This document shows positions 24,178-34,178 of a stretch of DNA of 42,662 nucleotides, piece by piece. Made by a program: the position numbers and the translations under genes. Under the pieces are notes generated by a model, which saw nothing but the letters and a program-made list of their open reading frames with translations, searched no databases and was not told where the DNA came from. Position 1 is the first letter of the stretch. The number at the start of each line of letters is the position of its first letter. The stretch is from Burkholderiaceae bacterium (lineage in GTDB: Bacteria > Pseudomonadota > Gammaproteobacteria > Burkholderiales > Burkholderiaceae_C): positions 1 through 42,662 of the forward strand of contig SCQQ01000017.1 in assembly GCA_004299095.1 (NCBI GenBank), in the 5' to 3' direction.

Positions 24178-25593
24178 TCATACGCGCCCATACGCATCGT
24201 CGAACCGCACGATATCGTCTTCGCCGACGTAATCGCCGCTTTGCACTTCGATGATCGCGAGCGGCCCCGGGCCCGGATTCGCCAGCCGGTGTTTGTGCCC
24301 TGCGGGGATGTAGGTGGATTGATTGGTGCGCAGGAGCGACGTGGTGGTGTCGGCCGTGACTTGAGCCGTTCCCCGCACCACCACCCAGTGTTCGCTGCGG
24401 TGATGGTGCATTTGCAGACTGAGCTGGGCGCCCGGCTTGACTTCGATGCGCTTGATCTTGAAACCCACCCCTTCTTCGAGCACGGTGTAGGTGCCCCACG
24501 GCCGATGGACGGTGCGGTGCAATTTGTACGCTTCGCTCCCCCGCGCCTTGAGCCGCGCATAAACCTGTTTCACGTCCTGGCACGATTCCCGGCTCGAGAC
24601 CAGCAGCGCATCCGCGGTATCGACGATGACCAGACCGTGGACGCCGACCACGCCCACCACGCGGCCATCCGCCCGGACGTAGCAATCGGTGGCGCCTTCC
24701 ACGACCACATCGCCGCGGAGCCGGTTGCCGGACGCATCCGCTGGGGTCAACGTACTCACCGCGTTCCACGAACCGATGTCGCTCCAGCCGATCGCGCACG
24801 GCACGACGGCCACGGCATCGGATTTCTCCATGAGCGCGTAGTCGATGGAATTCCTGGGCACGCGATCGAACGCAGCGCGATCGAGTTCGATCTGACGCAT
24901 CCCTTGCCCTTCCGCGATACGCGCCTGGTCGAGCGCTTTCCGCGTCGCCGCCAGGATGTCCGGGCAATGGCGCTCCATCTCGGCCAGCAGCGTCGACACG
25001 GTGAAGCAGAACATGCCCGAATTCCAGAAAAAGCGGCCGGAATCGACGTATTCGCGCGCTTTTTCGGGCGACGGCTTCTCGACGAAACGCAGCACCTTGC
25101 TGCCTTCTGCCTCGATGTAGCCGTAGCCGGTTTCGGGGCTCGTGGGCTGGATGCCGAACGTCACCAACTTGCCCTCGCGCGCAAGTTCGCGCGCCTTGCC
25201 CACGGCAGACTGGAATCCCGCCTGGTCCGCCACCAGATGATCGGCCGCCAGGATCAGCAGTTCGGCGTCCTCGCCGTGAGTGCGCGCGACCTGCAGCGCG
25301 GCCGCGGCCACGGCCGCCGCGGTGTCGCGGCCCAGCGGCTCGAGCACGAACGACACGCTGACATCCGTGACCTCGACTTCCCTCAGGTCATCGACCAGTG
25401 TGAAAAACAGGTCGCGGTTGGAGACCACCAGCACCTCGGTTACGCCCTCCAGCGAGGTGGCGCGCAGAAGCGCTTTCTGCAGCAAGCTTTGGCCATCGGC
25501 CAGCCGCATGAACGGCTTCGGGTACTGCTCGCGCGACACCGGCCACAACCGTGACCCGGCGCCGCCGCACAAAATGACCGGAAACAATGCCAT
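24178..25593 (-). CDS. manC: Mannose-1-phosphate guanylyltransferase / mannose-6-phosphate isomerase
   Basis: A bifunctional enzyme making GDP-mannose for polysaccharides; the isomerase domain converts fructose-6-phosphate to mannose-6-phosphate. The N-terminal pyrophosphorylase domain has LCGGAGSRLWPVSREQYPKP, then FVEKPSPEKA and RVPRNSIDYALMEKS. The C-terminal cupin (about 355-470) has HRPWGTYTVLEEG, VKPGAQLSLQMHHHRSEHW and a typical end, SGDYVGEDDIVRFDD. There are 471 residues; the ATG at 25593 has GGAG upstream. It lies 145 bp after mrdA on the same strand and converges on rmlC. The position normally taken by rodA after mrdA is occupied by this gene. Confidence 0.95.
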   Translation of the reverse strand: MALFPVILCGGAGSRLWPVSREQYPKPFMRLADGQSLLQKALLRATSLEGVTEVLVVSNRDLFFTLVDDLREVEVTDVSVSFVLEPLGRDTAAAVAAAALQVARTHGEDAELLILAADHLVADQAGFQSAVGKARELAREGKLVTFGIQPTSPETGYGYIEAEGSKVLRFVEKPSPEKAREYVDSGRFFWNSGMFCFTVSTLLAEMERHCPDILAATRKALDQARIAEGQGMRQIELDRAAFDRVPRNSIDYALMEKSDAVAVVPCAIGWSDIGSWNAVSTLTPADASGNRLRGDVVVEGATDCYVRADGRVVGVVGVHGLVIVDTADALLVSSRESCQDVKQVYARLKARGSEAYKLHRTVHRPWGTYTVLEEGVGFKIKRIEVKPGAQLSLQMHHHRSEHWVVVRGTAQVTADTTTSLLRTNQSTYIPAGHKHRLANPGPGPLAIIEVQSGDYVGEDDIVRFDDAYGRV

Positions 25594-25738
25594 CGAATTT
25601 CGCTCCATGCTGGTCTTGCCGTGCGCAAGCCCGTCCATTTATCTCTGCCGTTGATTTTGCGGCCTGCCCCATGTTCATCGCGACTGCTCCGCCGTTAGAT
25701 CCGGCCTCGCGCACAGCACCGCGAACCCCGCGCACGGC

Positions 25739-27694
25739 TCAGCGCCCCGCCGGCGCCCTCGACGCATCCAACAGGGCCTCGGCCGGCTGCGGCGTGCCGA
25801 TGGGCGCCAGCGCCTTGCCTTCCTGGATGGCTTTCATGTCTTCCTCGCTCGGAACCAGGCCGGCCACCCAGTAATCGAGCACGCGGCGCACGATGGGCGC
25901 GGCCACTTGCGCGCCGAAGCCAGCGTTCTCGACGATGGCTGCCACCGCGATGGTCGGGTGGTCGGCCGGCGCGAAGGCGATGTAGAGCGAATGGTCGCGC
26001 AAGTGCTCTTTCAGCTTCTTCGCGTTGTAGACCTGGTCGGCGCCGAGCGAAAAGGTTTGCGCGGTGCCGGTCTTGCCGCCCGAGGCGTAGAGCGCGCCGG
26101 CAAACGCGGCGCGCGACGTGCCCTTGACCGGCACGTTCTCCATGTCGCTCAGGATCTCGGCCACGTTCTGCGGCTTGTAGCCCATGTCGTGGCCGGGCGG
26201 CTCCGGCACCGCGACGAACTGGTGCGTGAGCGCGCTGGCGCGCGCTTCCAGCAAGTGCGGTTTGTGACGCACGCCGCCGTCGGCCAGCGTCGCCGTCGCG
26301 TTCGCCAACTGCAGCATCGTGAAGTTGTTGTAGCCCTGGCCGATGCCGAGCGAAATCGTTTCGCCCTTGAACCAGTGCTGCTGCGCCGGTTTGCGATACG
26401 CCTTGCGCTTCCACTCGGTGGAGGGCAGCACGCCGCGGCGCTCACCGGGCAAATCAATGCCGGTCAATTGGCCGAAGCCGAGCGGTTTCATGAAATCGTG
26501 GATCGTATTCACACCCATGTCGTTGGCCAGTTGGTAGAAGTACACGTCGCTCGAATAGGTGATGGCGCGGCGCAAATTGACGGCACCGAGCGCTTCGCCC
26601 GAGCGAAACGTGTGCCCGGCAAAAGTCCACGAACCAGTATCGATGATGGTCGTGCTGGGCGTGCGGAAGCCCAATTGCAGCGCGGCCAGCCCCATGAACG
26701 GCTTGTACGTGGAGCCGATCGGGAAAGTGCCGCGCAGCGCCCGGTCCAGCAGCGGCTTGTCGGGCGAATTGTTCAGTTCGTCCCAGGTCTCTTGGTCCAG
26801 CCCTTCGACGAACAGATTCGGGTCGAACGTCGGCTTGCTCACGAATGCCAGCACGTCGCCGTTGCGCGGGTCGATCGCCACCAGCGCGCCGCGGCGGTCG
26901 CCGTACATGTCCTCGACCAGCTTTTGCAGCCGCAAGTCGAGCGTGAGGCGCACCGAATCGCCCGGAATGGCCGGCCGCCGGGCCAGGCGTCGCACGGCAT
27001 AGCCGCTGGCGCGCGTTTCCAGTTCCTCGACGCCGGTGGTGCCGTGCAGGATTTTTTCGTACTCCGCTTCGATGCCCTCCTTGCCGATGGTGTCGGTGCC
27101 GCGGTAGTTGGCCTCTTCGTCGGAATCGTCGATCCGCTCTTTTTCCTTCTCGTTGATGCGGCCGACATAGCCAATCACGTGCGACGCCACTTCGCCCTGC
27201 GGGTACACGCGGAACAGGCGCACATCGATTGCCACGCCCGGAAAGCGGTATTGCTGCGCTGCGAAGCGCGCCACCTCCTGATCGGTCAGGCGCGTCTTGA
27301 TCGGCACCGACTCGAATCCGCGCGAGCCGGCGCGCAGCCGCTGGAAGCGCTTGCGATCACGCGGCGTGATCTCCACCACGCTGCCCAGGTCATCGATCAC
27401 CTGGTCAAGCGGCCGGTCCAGCTTGGATGGCGTGATTTCCAGCGTGTAGGCCTTGGTGTTGGTGGCCAGCACCACGCCGTTGCGATCCAGGATTTCCCCG
27501 CGCGCGGGGACGATGGGCACGACCGCCGTGCGATTCGATTCGGCCTGGTCCTCCAGATCCTCGTAGTCGATCACCTGCAACGTGTAAAGCCGCCACGCCA
27601 GCCCGCCAAACGCCACCAGCACCGCCAGCACCGCCAGCAGCACGCGCAAGCGAAAGCGCGTGAGGTCTTGCCGGACATCGTGGACTTCGGTCAC
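25739..27694 (-). CDS. mrdA: Penicillin-binding protein 2 (elongasome transpeptidase)
   Basis: A class B PBP that cross-links lateral-wall peptidoglycan with the Rod complex. The short cytoplasmic N-terminus is followed by a membrane anchor (about 14-38), a PBP dimer domain (60-240) and the transpeptidase domain. Catalytic motifs are S328-T-Y-K331, S381-S-D383 and K541-T-G543. There are 651 residues, as usual, with a C-terminal extension after 620. The start is GTG at 27694 with GGGAGG about ten bases upstream. It is the fourth gene of mreB-mreC-mreD-mrdA, 18 bp after mreD. rodA, which usually follows, is absent here. Confidence 0.96.
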   Translation of the reverse strand: MTEVHDVRQDLTRFRLRVLLAVLAVLVAFGGLAWRLYTLQVIDYEDLEDQAESNRTAVVPIVPARGEILDRNGVVLATNTKAYTLEITPSKLDRPLDQVIDDLGSVVEITPRDRKRFQRLRAGSRGFESVPIKTRLTDQEVARFAAQQYRFPGVAIDVRLFRVYPQGEVASHVIGYVGRINEKEKERIDDSDEEANYRGTDTIGKEGIEAEYEKILHGTTGVEELETRASGYAVRRLARRPAIPGDSVRLTLDLRLQKLVEDMYGDRRGALVAIDPRNGDVLAFVSKPTFDPNLFVEGLDQETWDELNNSPDKPLLDRALRGTFPIGSTYKPFMGLAALQLGFRTPSTTIIDTGSWTFAGHTFRSGEALGAVNLRRAITYSSDVYFYQLANDMGVNTIHDFMKPLGFGQLTGIDLPGERRGVLPSTEWKRKAYRKPAQQHWFKGETISLGIGQGYNNFTMLQLANATATLADGGVRHKPHLLEARASALTHQFVAVPEPPGHDMGYKPQNVAEILSDMENVPVKGTSRAAFAGALYASGGKTGTAQTFSLGADQVYNAKKLKEHLRDHSLYIAFAPADHPTIAVAAIVENAGFGAQVAAPIVRRVLDYWVAGLVPSEEDMKAIQEGKALAPIGTPQPAEALLDASRAPAGR

Positions 27695-27712
27695 GGGCGC
27701 GATGCCTCCCGA

Positions 27713-28225
27713 TCAGAGCGGACGCGTGGCATCGGGATGCGGGGCACGGCGCTGCGGCGCCAGCAGCAACACGCTGATGATCGGCCAGAGTGCGGTTTCG
27801 AGAAGCGGCTGCAACACGATCAGCCAGCCGGGAAACGCAGCGCCACCGATCAGCCGCAGCACCAGCACGATCGCGTGCGCCAGCACAAAGACCGGCAGCA
27901 ACTGCAGCGCCTGGCTGGGCACGGTGAACCACAGCAGGCGGCGCCGCGCCAGCAGCGCGCAGTAGGTCAACACCACGTAGGCAAGCGCGTGCTGCCCCAA
28001 GAGCGATACCTGGTGCACGTCAAGCACCAAGCCGAGCAGGAACGCCACCACCAGCCCGACGCGGCGCGGCTGGTACAGGCTCCAGAACACCAGCGCCACC
28101 GCCAGGAAATCGGGCATCCACAACACCCGGCCGAGCGGCAGCAGATCGAGCAGCAGCGCGACGATCAGGCTGGCCCAGATGAACGTGGGGCTGGCGGGCA
28201 GCAGCAGGGGTTGGCCGCGTCTCAT
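27713..28225 (-). CDS. mreD: Rod shape-determining protein MreD
   Basis: A small integral membrane protein (170 residues) of the elongasome, with five to six hydrophobic segments, for example FIWASLIVALLLDLLPLG, DFLAVALVFWSLY and VGLVVAFLLGLVLDV. The family's helical pattern and its place between mreC and mrdA identify it. Its ATG overlaps the mreC stop (ATGA at 28222-28225), implying coupled translation. A longer frame to 28432 would run inside mreC and is rejected. The tail is basic and cytoplasmic. Confidence 0.92.
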   Translation of the reverse strand: MRRGQPLLLPASPTFIWASLIVALLLDLLPLGRVLWMPDFLAVALVFWSLYQPRRVGLVVAFLLGLVLDVHQVSLLGQHALAYVVLTYCALLARRRLLWFTVPSQALQLLPVFVLAHAIVLVLRLIGGAAFPGWLIVLQPLLETALWPIISVLLLAPQRRAPHPDATRPL

Positions 28226-29226
28226 GGCGAACGCTCCCGTTTCTTGGCTGGCGCCTTGATCGGCGCCTTTGAATTCGAGCGCCGGGCCGCCGCCGGTTTC
28301 TCCGGTGCGGCCGGCTTGCTTACCGATTGGGTCAGCGCCGGCAGCCCCATGCCACTGGGCGGCGCGGGCTCGGAGACCGGGTCCAGCACCATCACGAAGC
28401 TCAACGCATTCAACGCCGCCACCGGCTGGCACTCGACGTGCGCAAACCCGGCGTCGCCTTGCGCATCCACGCGCACGACCTGCGCCACCGGCAAGCCCGG
28501 CGGATACACGCCGTCGATGCCGCTGGTGGTGAGCAAATCGCCAACGCGCACGTCTTCGGAGGGCGCTACGTAACGCAATTCGAGCAGGTTGCCGTGAACG
28601 CTGGAATCGCCGTACGCCACGCTGCGCACGCCGGTGCGCGCGTTCAACACCGGAATGACCTGGTTGCGATCGGTAAGCAGCGTGATTTCGCTCATCAGCG
28701 GATACACCTGCGTGACTTGACCGACCACGCCGGCCCCGTCGATCACCGACGAGCCGTCCTCAATCCCCTGCACTCGGCCCTTGTTGATGACGACACGACG
28801 GCTGAACGGGTCGGTGGCGTCGTACAACACCTGCGCCGCGTGCGATTTCACGTGCACGCGCTGCTCCAGCTTGAGCAATCCGCGCAAGCGCGCGTTTTCC
28901 AGCATCAACTGCTCGACCTGGCCGGCGCGCTGCGATTGCGCCAGCAACTGGCGCTGCGCCGCTTCGCCGGTCTTGCGCGCGGTTTTCAGATCAGTCATGT
29001 AGCTGGCCGCGTTTTCGGCCCACTGCACCGGCTGCAGCGCCAGCCACTGCGCCGGGTACAGGACGGTGGCAATGGCCGCACGCAGCGGCTGGACCACGTG
29101 GAAGCGGGCGTCGGCCACCATCAGGAAGAGCGCCAGCGCGCACAGCAGCACGAGACGCGCCAGCGGTGACAAGCCGCGATTGAACGAAGGCGGTACGGAA
29201 CGATCGAGGGTTTCAATCGGCGGCAT
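28222..29226 (-). CDS. mreC: Rod shape-determining protein MreC
   Basis: A bitopic inner-membrane protein that organises the elongasome from the periplasmic side. There are 334 residues: a cytoplasmic start, one membrane helix (about 22-42), a coiled coil (about 75-120, QRAGQVEQLMLENARLRGLL) and a beta-rich domain with VVINKGRVQGIEDGSSVID and VGDLLTTSGIDGVYPPGLPV. An Ala/Pro/Lys-rich tail follows from about 285. The tail is longer and more basic than in enteric MreC, as is common in betaproteobacteria. It lies between mreB (116-bp gap) and mreD (ATGA overlap). Confidence 0.95.
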   Translation of the reverse strand: MPPIETLDRSVPPSFNRGLSPLARLVLLCALALFLMVADARFHVVQPLRAAIATVLYPAQWLALQPVQWAENAASYMTDLKTARKTGEAAQRQLLAQSQRAGQVEQLMLENARLRGLLKLEQRVHVKSHAAQVLYDATDPFSRRVVINKGRVQGIEDGSSVIDGAGVVGQVTQVYPLMSEITLLTDRNQVIPVLNARTGVRSVAYGDSSVHGNLLELRYVAPSEDVRVGDLLTTSGIDGVYPPGLPVAQVVRVDAQGDAGFAHVECQPVAALNALSFVMVLDPVSEPAPPSGMGLPALTQSVSKPAAPEKPAAARRSNSKAPIKAPAKKRERSP

Positions 29227-29342
29227 GGCGGAAACCGAATCCAGGGATCAGTTCCAGATCGGCCGGGAAGCGCCCAGGCGCCGGCGCCTGTGGATGGGAA
29301 GCCGCGTCGCGATCACGCAGGCTGCGGCGCTTCGCGCCGGCA

Positions 29343-30386
29343 TCACTCACTCGTAAAGATGTTCCCCAGCCGGTCCATGCGCTCCAGAGCCATGCCGCAG
29401 CCCCGCACCACGCAGGTGAGCGGGTCTTCGGCCACCAGCACGGGCAACCCGGTTTCCTCGGCCAGCAGGCGTTCCAGATCGTGCAGTTGCGCGCCGCCGC
29501 CGGTGAGCATCATGCCGCGCTCGGCGATGTCGGCGCCGAGTTCGGGTGGGGTCTGTTCCAGCGCCTTCTTCACTTCGGAGACGATGCTGTTGAGCGGCTC
29601 GGTCAGTGCTTCCAGGATTTCGTTGCTGCTGATGGTGAAACTGCGCGGCACGCCTTCGGCCAGGTTGCGGCCCTTGACTTCCATTTCGCGCACTTCGCTG
29701 CCCGGGAACGCGCTGCCGATGGTCTTCTTGACCAGCTCGGCGGTCTGGTCGCCGATCAGCATGCCGTAGTTGCGCCGGATGTAATTGATGATGGCGTCGT
29801 CGAACTTGTCGCCGCCCACGCGCGCCGAGCCCTTGTAGACCATGCCGCCAAGCGAGATCACGCCCACTTCGGTGGTGCCGCCGCCGACGTCGACCACCAT
29901 GGAGCCGCGCGCTTCGCTCACCGGCAGGCCAGCGCCGATCGCCGCTGCCATCGGCTCCTCGATCAAGTAAACGTCGGAAGCACCTGCGCCCAAGGCCGAC
30001 TCGCGGATGGCGCGGCGTTCCACCTGGGTCGAGCCGCACGGCACGCAAATGATGATGCGCGGGCTGGGCTTGAACAGGCCGCGCGGATGGACGATGCGGA
30101 TGAATTGCTTCAGCATCTGCTCGGTGATGGTGAAGTCGGCGATCACGCCGTCTTTCATCGGCCGGATGGCGTCGATGTTGCCGGGCACCTTGCCCAGCAT
30201 GGCCTTGGCTTCGCGGCCCACGGCCTGAATCGTCTTGCGCCCCTGCGGGCCGCCTTCGTGGCGGATGGCCACGACCGAAGGCTCGTCCAGCACGATGCCT
30301 TTCATGCGTACGTAAATCAAGGTGTTGGCGGTACCCAGGTCGATCGCCAAGTCGGTCGAAAAGTACCGACGGAGAGCACCAAACAT
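29343..30386 (-). CDS. mreB: Rod shape-determining protein MreB (bacterial actin)
   Basis: An actin-like ATPase that forms membrane-associated filaments guiding wall synthesis. There are 347 residues with the phosphate 1 loop [17 protein letters not shown], phosphate 2 [18 protein letters not shown], adenosine loop [13 protein letters not shown], and an amphipathic N-terminus (MFGALRRYF) for membrane contact. The ATG at 30386 has AGGA seven bases upstream. It heads the mreBCD-mrdA operon and is divergent from gatC, with 203 bp holding both promoters. Sequence is typical throughout. Confidence 0.98.
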   Translation of the reverse strand: MFGALRRYFSTDLAIDLGTANTLIYVRMKGIVLDEPSVVAIRHEGGPQGRKTIQAVGREAKAMLGKVPGNIDAIRPMKDGVIADFTITEQMLKQFIRIVHPRGLFKPSPRIIICVPCGSTQVERRAIRESALGAGASDVYLIEEPMAAAIGAGLPVSEARGSMVVDVGGGTTEVGVISLGGMVYKGSARVGGDKFDDAIINYIRRNYGMLIGDQTAELVKKTIGSAFPGSEVREMEVKGRNLAEGVPRSFTISSNEILEALTEPLNSIVSEVKKALEQTPPELGADIAERGMMLTGGGAQLHDLERLLAEETGLPVLVAEDPLTCVVRGCGMALERMDRLGNIFTSE

Positions 30387-30589
30387 GAAAAATCCTTTTG
30401 AGAGAGCGGCTGTCGGCTCTTGCTGCCGCCACGAAGCGACCGTTGCATCGGGGTCACTCAGGCATGCATTGCACTGCGCGCGGCCGCACCGGGCGGTCGC
30501 GGCAAAGGCGGGATAATACAGCATAACCGCGCTTTCGTGGTGCCGAAAACGGCCGGCAAAGCGCTCTTCCCTCGGGACGCTTTGACACC

Positions 30590-30889
30590 ATGGACCTCAC
30601 CCTCGGCGACATCGATCACATCGCGCATTTGGCACAACTCGATCTGGGCAGCGACGCGCGTGAGACGCTGCGAAAACAGCTCAGCGCCTTCTTTGGCCTG
30701 GTGCAGACCATGCGCGCCGTGGACACCGAAGGCATCGAGCCGCTGGCACAGCCGCTGGCCGCGATCGAAGACGTGCCGCTGCGCCTGCGCGACGACGTCG
30801 CCACCGAGCCCAACCAGCGCGACGCCAACCAGAGGAGCGCGCCGGCGGTCGAACAAGGGCTGTTTCTGGTGCCGCGGGTGATTGAGTAG
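30590..30889 (+). CDS. gatC: Aspartyl/glutamyl-tRNA amidotransferase subunit C
   Basis: The small subunit (99 residues) of the GatCAB complex, which converts Glu-tRNA(Gln) and Asp-tRNA(Asn) to the cognate amide forms. It wraps GatA and GatB together. It has the family pattern [18 protein letters not shown], then [39 protein letters not shown] and [11 protein letters not shown]. It is the first gene of gatCAB and is divergent from mreB. A GATAATAC stretch near 30512 could be the -10 of its promoter. 96 bp separate it from gatA. Confidence 0.96.
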   Translation: MDLTLGDIDHIAHLAQLDLGSDARETLRKQLSAFFGLVQTMRAVDTEGIEPLAQPLAAIEDVPLRLRDDVATEPNQRDANQRSAPAVEQGLFLVPRVIE

Positions 30890-30985
30890 CAAAGTGCACG
30901 GCCCCGCGAGCAACGGCGACAGCCACGGGTTATTGGCGCCTCGCCGTCGAGCGCACGAACACGTCCAAGAAATACCCTCTTTCCA

Positions 30986-32452
30986 ATGACAGACGAATTG
31001 CATCATCAAACCGTGGCGCAACTGGCCACGCTGCTGCACGCCCGGAAAGTCTCGGCGTTTGAGCTCGCCGAACACTTCATGGCACGCATGCGTCGCCACG
31101 CCGACTTGGGCGCATTCCTGGCCACCGATGACATCGTGACGCTGGCGCAGGCCAAGGCAGCCGACGCCCGCCTGGCCCAAGGCGACGCACCGCTGCTCAC
31201 CGGCGTGCCGCTCGCGCACAAGGACATCTTCGTCACGCGCGACTTTCCATCGACGGCGGGCTCGCGCATGCTGAGCGGCTACCGCTCGCCGTTCGATGCC
31301 ACGGTGGTTCGCAGACTCGCCGAACACGGTGCCGTGGTGCTCGGAAAGCTCAATTGCGACGAATTCGCCATGGGCTCGGGCAACGAAAACTCGGCCTATG
31401 GCCCGGTGCACAACCCCTGGGACACGAGCCGCGTGCCGGGCGGCTCTTCGGGCGGCAGCGCAGCCGCCATTGCCGCCGGCCTGACGCCCGCCGCCACCGG
31501 CACCGACACCGGCGGCTCGATCCGCCAGCCGTCGAGCTTTTGCGGCCTCACGGGCATCAAGCCCACCTACGGCCGCGTGAGCCGCTACGGGATGATTGCG
31601 TTCGCCTCCAGCCTGGATCAGGCGGGCCCGATGGCGCACAGCGCCGAAGACTGCGCGCTGCTGCTCTCGGCCATGGCGGGGCCCGATCTGGACCGCGATT
31701 CGACGTCGCTCGACCGGCCCGAAGAGGATTTCACCCGCGATCTGAACAAGACGATAGCCGGTCTGCGCGTCGGCGTGCCGCCGGAATTCTTCGGCCCGGG
31801 CGTCGCCGACGACGTGCGTGCACCGATTGAAAGCGCCCTCGCCGAACTCGAAAAACTGGGTGCCAGGCGCGTGCCGATTTCGCTGCCGCGCACCGAGCTT
31901 GCCATCCCGGTGTACTACATCATTGCGCCGGCCGAAGCGAGTTCCAACCTGTCGCGCTACGACGGCGTGAAATTCGGCCATCGCGCCAAGGATTTCACCG
32001 ATTTGCAGGACATGTACCGCAAGACGCGCACCGAAGGCTTTGGCGCCGAAGTCAAGCGCCGCATCATGACCGGCACCTACGTGCTGAGCCAAGGCTATTA
32101 CGACGCCTATTACCTGCAGGCGCAGCGCGTGCGCCGCTTGATCGCCAACGATTTCCAGGACGCGTTCAAGGCCTGCGACGTGATTGCCGCGCCGGTCGCG
32201 CCGAGCGTCGCCTGGCAACTGGGCGAACACCGGGCCGATCCGCTCGCCGACTACCTGGCCGACACCTACACCCTGCCGGCGTCGCTGGCCGGCCTGCCGT
32301 GCATGAGCCTGCCGGCCGGTTTCGGCGCGCACGCCATGCCCGTGGGCCTGCAGCTCATCGGCAACTACCTGCAGGAAGCGCGACTCTTGAACGTGGCGCA
32401 CCAGTTGCAGCAGGTGACCGATTTCCACACGCGCCACCCGGAGGGATTTTGA
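30986..32452 (+). CDS. gatA: Glutamyl-tRNA(Gln) amidotransferase subunit A
   Basis: The amidase subunit of GatCAB, which releases ammonia from glutamine for transfer to mischarged tRNA. There are 488 residues with the amidase signature. The Ser-cisSer-Lys triad falls at K79 (LAHKDIF), S154 ([15 protein letters not shown]) and S178 ([11 protein letters not shown]), the positions known for GatA. The N-terminus [20 protein letters not shown] is typical. It ends one base before the gatB start and is surely co-transcribed with it. Presence of gatCAB suggests the indirect route to Gln- and/or Asn-tRNA. Confidence 0.98.
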   Translation: MTDELHHQTVAQLATLLHARKVSAFELAEHFMARMRRHADLGAFLATDDIVTLAQAKAADARLAQGDAPLLTGVPLAHKDIFVTRDFPSTAGSRMLSGYRSPFDATVVRRLAEHGAVVLGKLNCDEFAMGSGNENSAYGPVHNPWDTSRVPGGSSGGSAAAIAAGLTPAATGTDTGGSIRQPSSFCGLTGIKPTYGRVSRYGMIAFASSLDQAGPMAHSAEDCALLLSAMAGPDLDRDSTSLDRPEEDFTRDLNKTIAGLRVGVPPEFFGPGVADDVRAPIESALAELEKLGARRVPISLPRTELAIPVYYIIAPAEASSNLSRYDGVKFGHRAKDFTDLQDMYRKTRTEGFGAEVKRRIMTGTYVLSQGYYDAYYLQAQRVRRLIANDFQDAFKACDVIAAPVAPSVAWQLGEHRADPLADYLADTYTLPASLAGLPCMSLPAGFGAHAMPVGLQLIGNYLQEARLLNVAHQLQQVTDFHTRHPEGF

Positions 32453-32453
32453 A

Positions 32454-33902
32454 ATGAGCACGCCGGCCCTGATCCAGGGCTACGAAGTCGTGATCGGCTT
32501 CGAGGCCCACATCCACCTGCGCACCGAGAGCAAGATTTTCAGCCGCGCGCCCACGCGTTTTGGCGCCGAGCCGAACACGCAGGCGTGTGCCGTCGACCTG
32601 GCGCTGCCCGGCACGCTGCCGGTGATGAACCGCGAAGCGGTGCATTGCGCCATCAAGCTGGGCCTGGCACTCGGCTCGAAGATCGCGCCGCGCAGCGTGT
32701 TCGCGCGCAAGAACTACTTCTACCCCGACCTGCCCAAGGGCTACCAGATCAGCCAGTTCGAAATCCCGGTGGTGCAAGGCGGCACGGTGTCGTTCTTGCT
32801 GGATGGCGAAAAGCGCGCCGTGCGCCTGGTGCGCGCGCACCTGGAGGAAGATGCGGGCAAATCCATTCACGACGCATTCCCCGGCCATACAGCGCTCGAT
32901 CTGAACCGCGCCGGCACACCGCTCTTGGAAATCGTGACCGAACCGGACATGCGCTCGTCGGCCGAAGCCGTGGCGTATGCGAAAGAGCTGCACAAGCTCG
33001 TCACTTGGATCGATATTTGCGACGGCAACATGCAGGAAGGGTCGTTCCGCTGCGACGCCAACGTGTCGGTGAGGAAGCCCGGCGCTGAGCTCGGCACGCG
33101 GCGCGAAATCAAGAACCTGAACAGCTTCCGCTTCATGCAGGACGCGATCGACTACGAAATCCGCTGGCAGATCGAGCAACTGGAAGACGGCCACGCCATC
33201 CAGCAGGCCACGGCGCTGTTCAACCCGGCCACGGGCGAAACGCGCGCCATGCGCACCAAGGAAGATTCGGCCGATTACCGCTATTTCCCCGATCCGGATT
33301 TGCCGCCGCTGGTGGTGTCGGAAGAATGGATCGAGCAGACGCGCGCCGAAATGCCCGAACTGCCGCACAAGATGGTCGAGCGTTTCGTGCACGACTACGG
33401 ACTGCCCGAATACGACGCGATCACGCTCACGCAGTCGCCCGCGATGGCGGCTTATTTCGAGGCCGTGGCCCAACAGAGCAGCGAGCCCAAGCTGGCAAGC
33501 AACTGGATCATGGGCGACGTGTCGCGCCGGCTGAACGAGACGCAAGCCGGCATCGAAGCATCCAAGGCTTCGGCTGCGCAACTGGCTGCGCTGATCCGCC
33601 GCATCGCGGACGGCACCGTGAGCAACGCCGCGGCACGCAAGGTGTTCGACGCGCTTTGGGATGAAGGCGGCGAGGTCGACGCGATCATCGCGGCCAAGGG
33701 CCTGAAGCAGATGAACGACACCGGCGCGCTCGAGACGATCGTGGACGAGGTGATCGCCGCCAACGCGCACAACGTGGCGCAATACCAGGCCGGCAAGGAC
33801 AAGGCCTTCAACGCGCTCGTGGGCCAGGTGATGAAAGCCACGCGCGGCAAGGCGAATCCGGCGCAGGTCAACGCGCTGCTGCATCAGCGGCTGGACGGTT
33901 GA
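32454..33902 (+). CDS. gatB: Aspartyl/glutamyl-tRNA amidotransferase subunit B
   Basis: The kinase and tRNA-binding subunit of GatCAB. It phosphorylates the misacylated Glu or Asp and amidates it. There are 482 residues: cradle domain with [59 protein letters not shown] and RVHLEED-type ([15 protein letters not shown]), then a helical domain and the C-terminal YqeY-like tail ([20 protein letters not shown]). The ATG at 32454 has GGAGGG upstream, inside the end of gatA. Typical and complete. A weak terminator-like hairpin follows. Confidence 0.98.
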   Translation: MSTPALIQGYEVVIGFEAHIHLRTESKIFSRAPTRFGAEPNTQACAVDLALPGTLPVMNREAVHCAIKLGLALGSKIAPRSVFARKNYFYPDLPKGYQISQFEIPVVQGGTVSFLLDGEKRAVRLVRAHLEEDAGKSIHDAFPGHTALDLNRAGTPLLEIVTEPDMRSSAEAVAYAKELHKLVTWIDICDGNMQEGSFRCDANVSVRKPGAELGTRREIKNLNSFRFMQDAIDYEIRWQIEQLEDGHAIQQATALFNPATGETRAMRTKEDSADYRYFPDPDLPPLVVSEEWIEQTRAEMPELPHKMVERFVHDYGLPEYDAITLTQSPAMAAYFEAVAQQSSEPKLASNWIMGDVSRRLNETQAGIEASKASAAQLAALIRRIADGTVSNAAARKVFDALWDEGGEVDAIIAAKGLKQMNDTGALETIVDEVIAANAHNVAQYQAGKDKAFNALVGQVMKATRGKANPAQVNALLHQRLDG

Positions 33903-33918
33903 GCAGAGGATTGCGGTT

Positions 33919-33939
33919 GCCGCTCAGGCAAGCGGCTTT
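33919..33939 (+). terminator. Weak terminator-like hairpin after gatB
   Basis: GCCGCT (33919-33924) pairs with AGCGGC (33931-33936) around CAGGCA, followed by TTTG. The stem is GC-rich but the T-run is short, so termination may be partial. It lies 17 bases after the gatB stop. Confidence 0.4.
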
Positions 33940-34020
33940 GATGGGTGTCCCCCGTTGAAATCGATACCTGACACTGTCGGATCACGAGTCCCGACTGAGC
34001 TTGATCGAGGGTCCGCACGC

Positions 34021-34125
34021 GAGCACAGCCTTGGGGCGCCCTGTCCCGTTCATGTCCTCCGACTTGGGCCTGCGCCCAAGTCTCCCCCTTGACTTCACTC
34101 CACACGGCGCCCCAAGACTGCACTC
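34021..34125 (-). repeat. Structured element, copy A (conserved boxes in a long paired stem)
   Basis: Read on the minus strand, the outer arms (34106-34125 and 34021-34040) form a 20-bp stem. It includes 11 perfect pairs (CTTGGGGCGCC / GGCGCCCCAAG) and nine more, three of them G-T wobbles. Inside come box 1 AGTGAAGTCAAG (34088-34099), a perfect 9-bp hairpin GACTTGGGC-gcag-GCCCAAGTC (34061-34082) and box 2 GACATGAACGG (34046-34056). Wobble pairs favour function as RNA. GGAG stands just before the ATG of box 2, opening a 23-codon frame. Function unknown. Confidence 0.65.
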
Positions 34126-34178
34126 CATCCGACCGCCGTGGTTCGCAGGCGGAAAGAATGCGGACGCGACGTCGGTTA

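Noticed and set aside
25907-28573. An 888-codon open frame antisense to mrdA, mreD and mreC
   Set aside because: It mirrors genes identified with full motif sets; the Arg/His/Gln-rich translation is typical of high-GC antisense frames and has no recognisable domain.
30458-32461. A 667-codon open frame antisense to gatC and gatA
   Set aside because: The sense strand encodes complete GatC and GatA with catalytic residues; the antisense product has no domain or ribosome binding site.
33941-34000. Insertion sequence end near the gatB terminator
   Set aside because: The sequence looked like an IS terminus, but I found no matching inverted end, target duplication or transposase frame in the gap.
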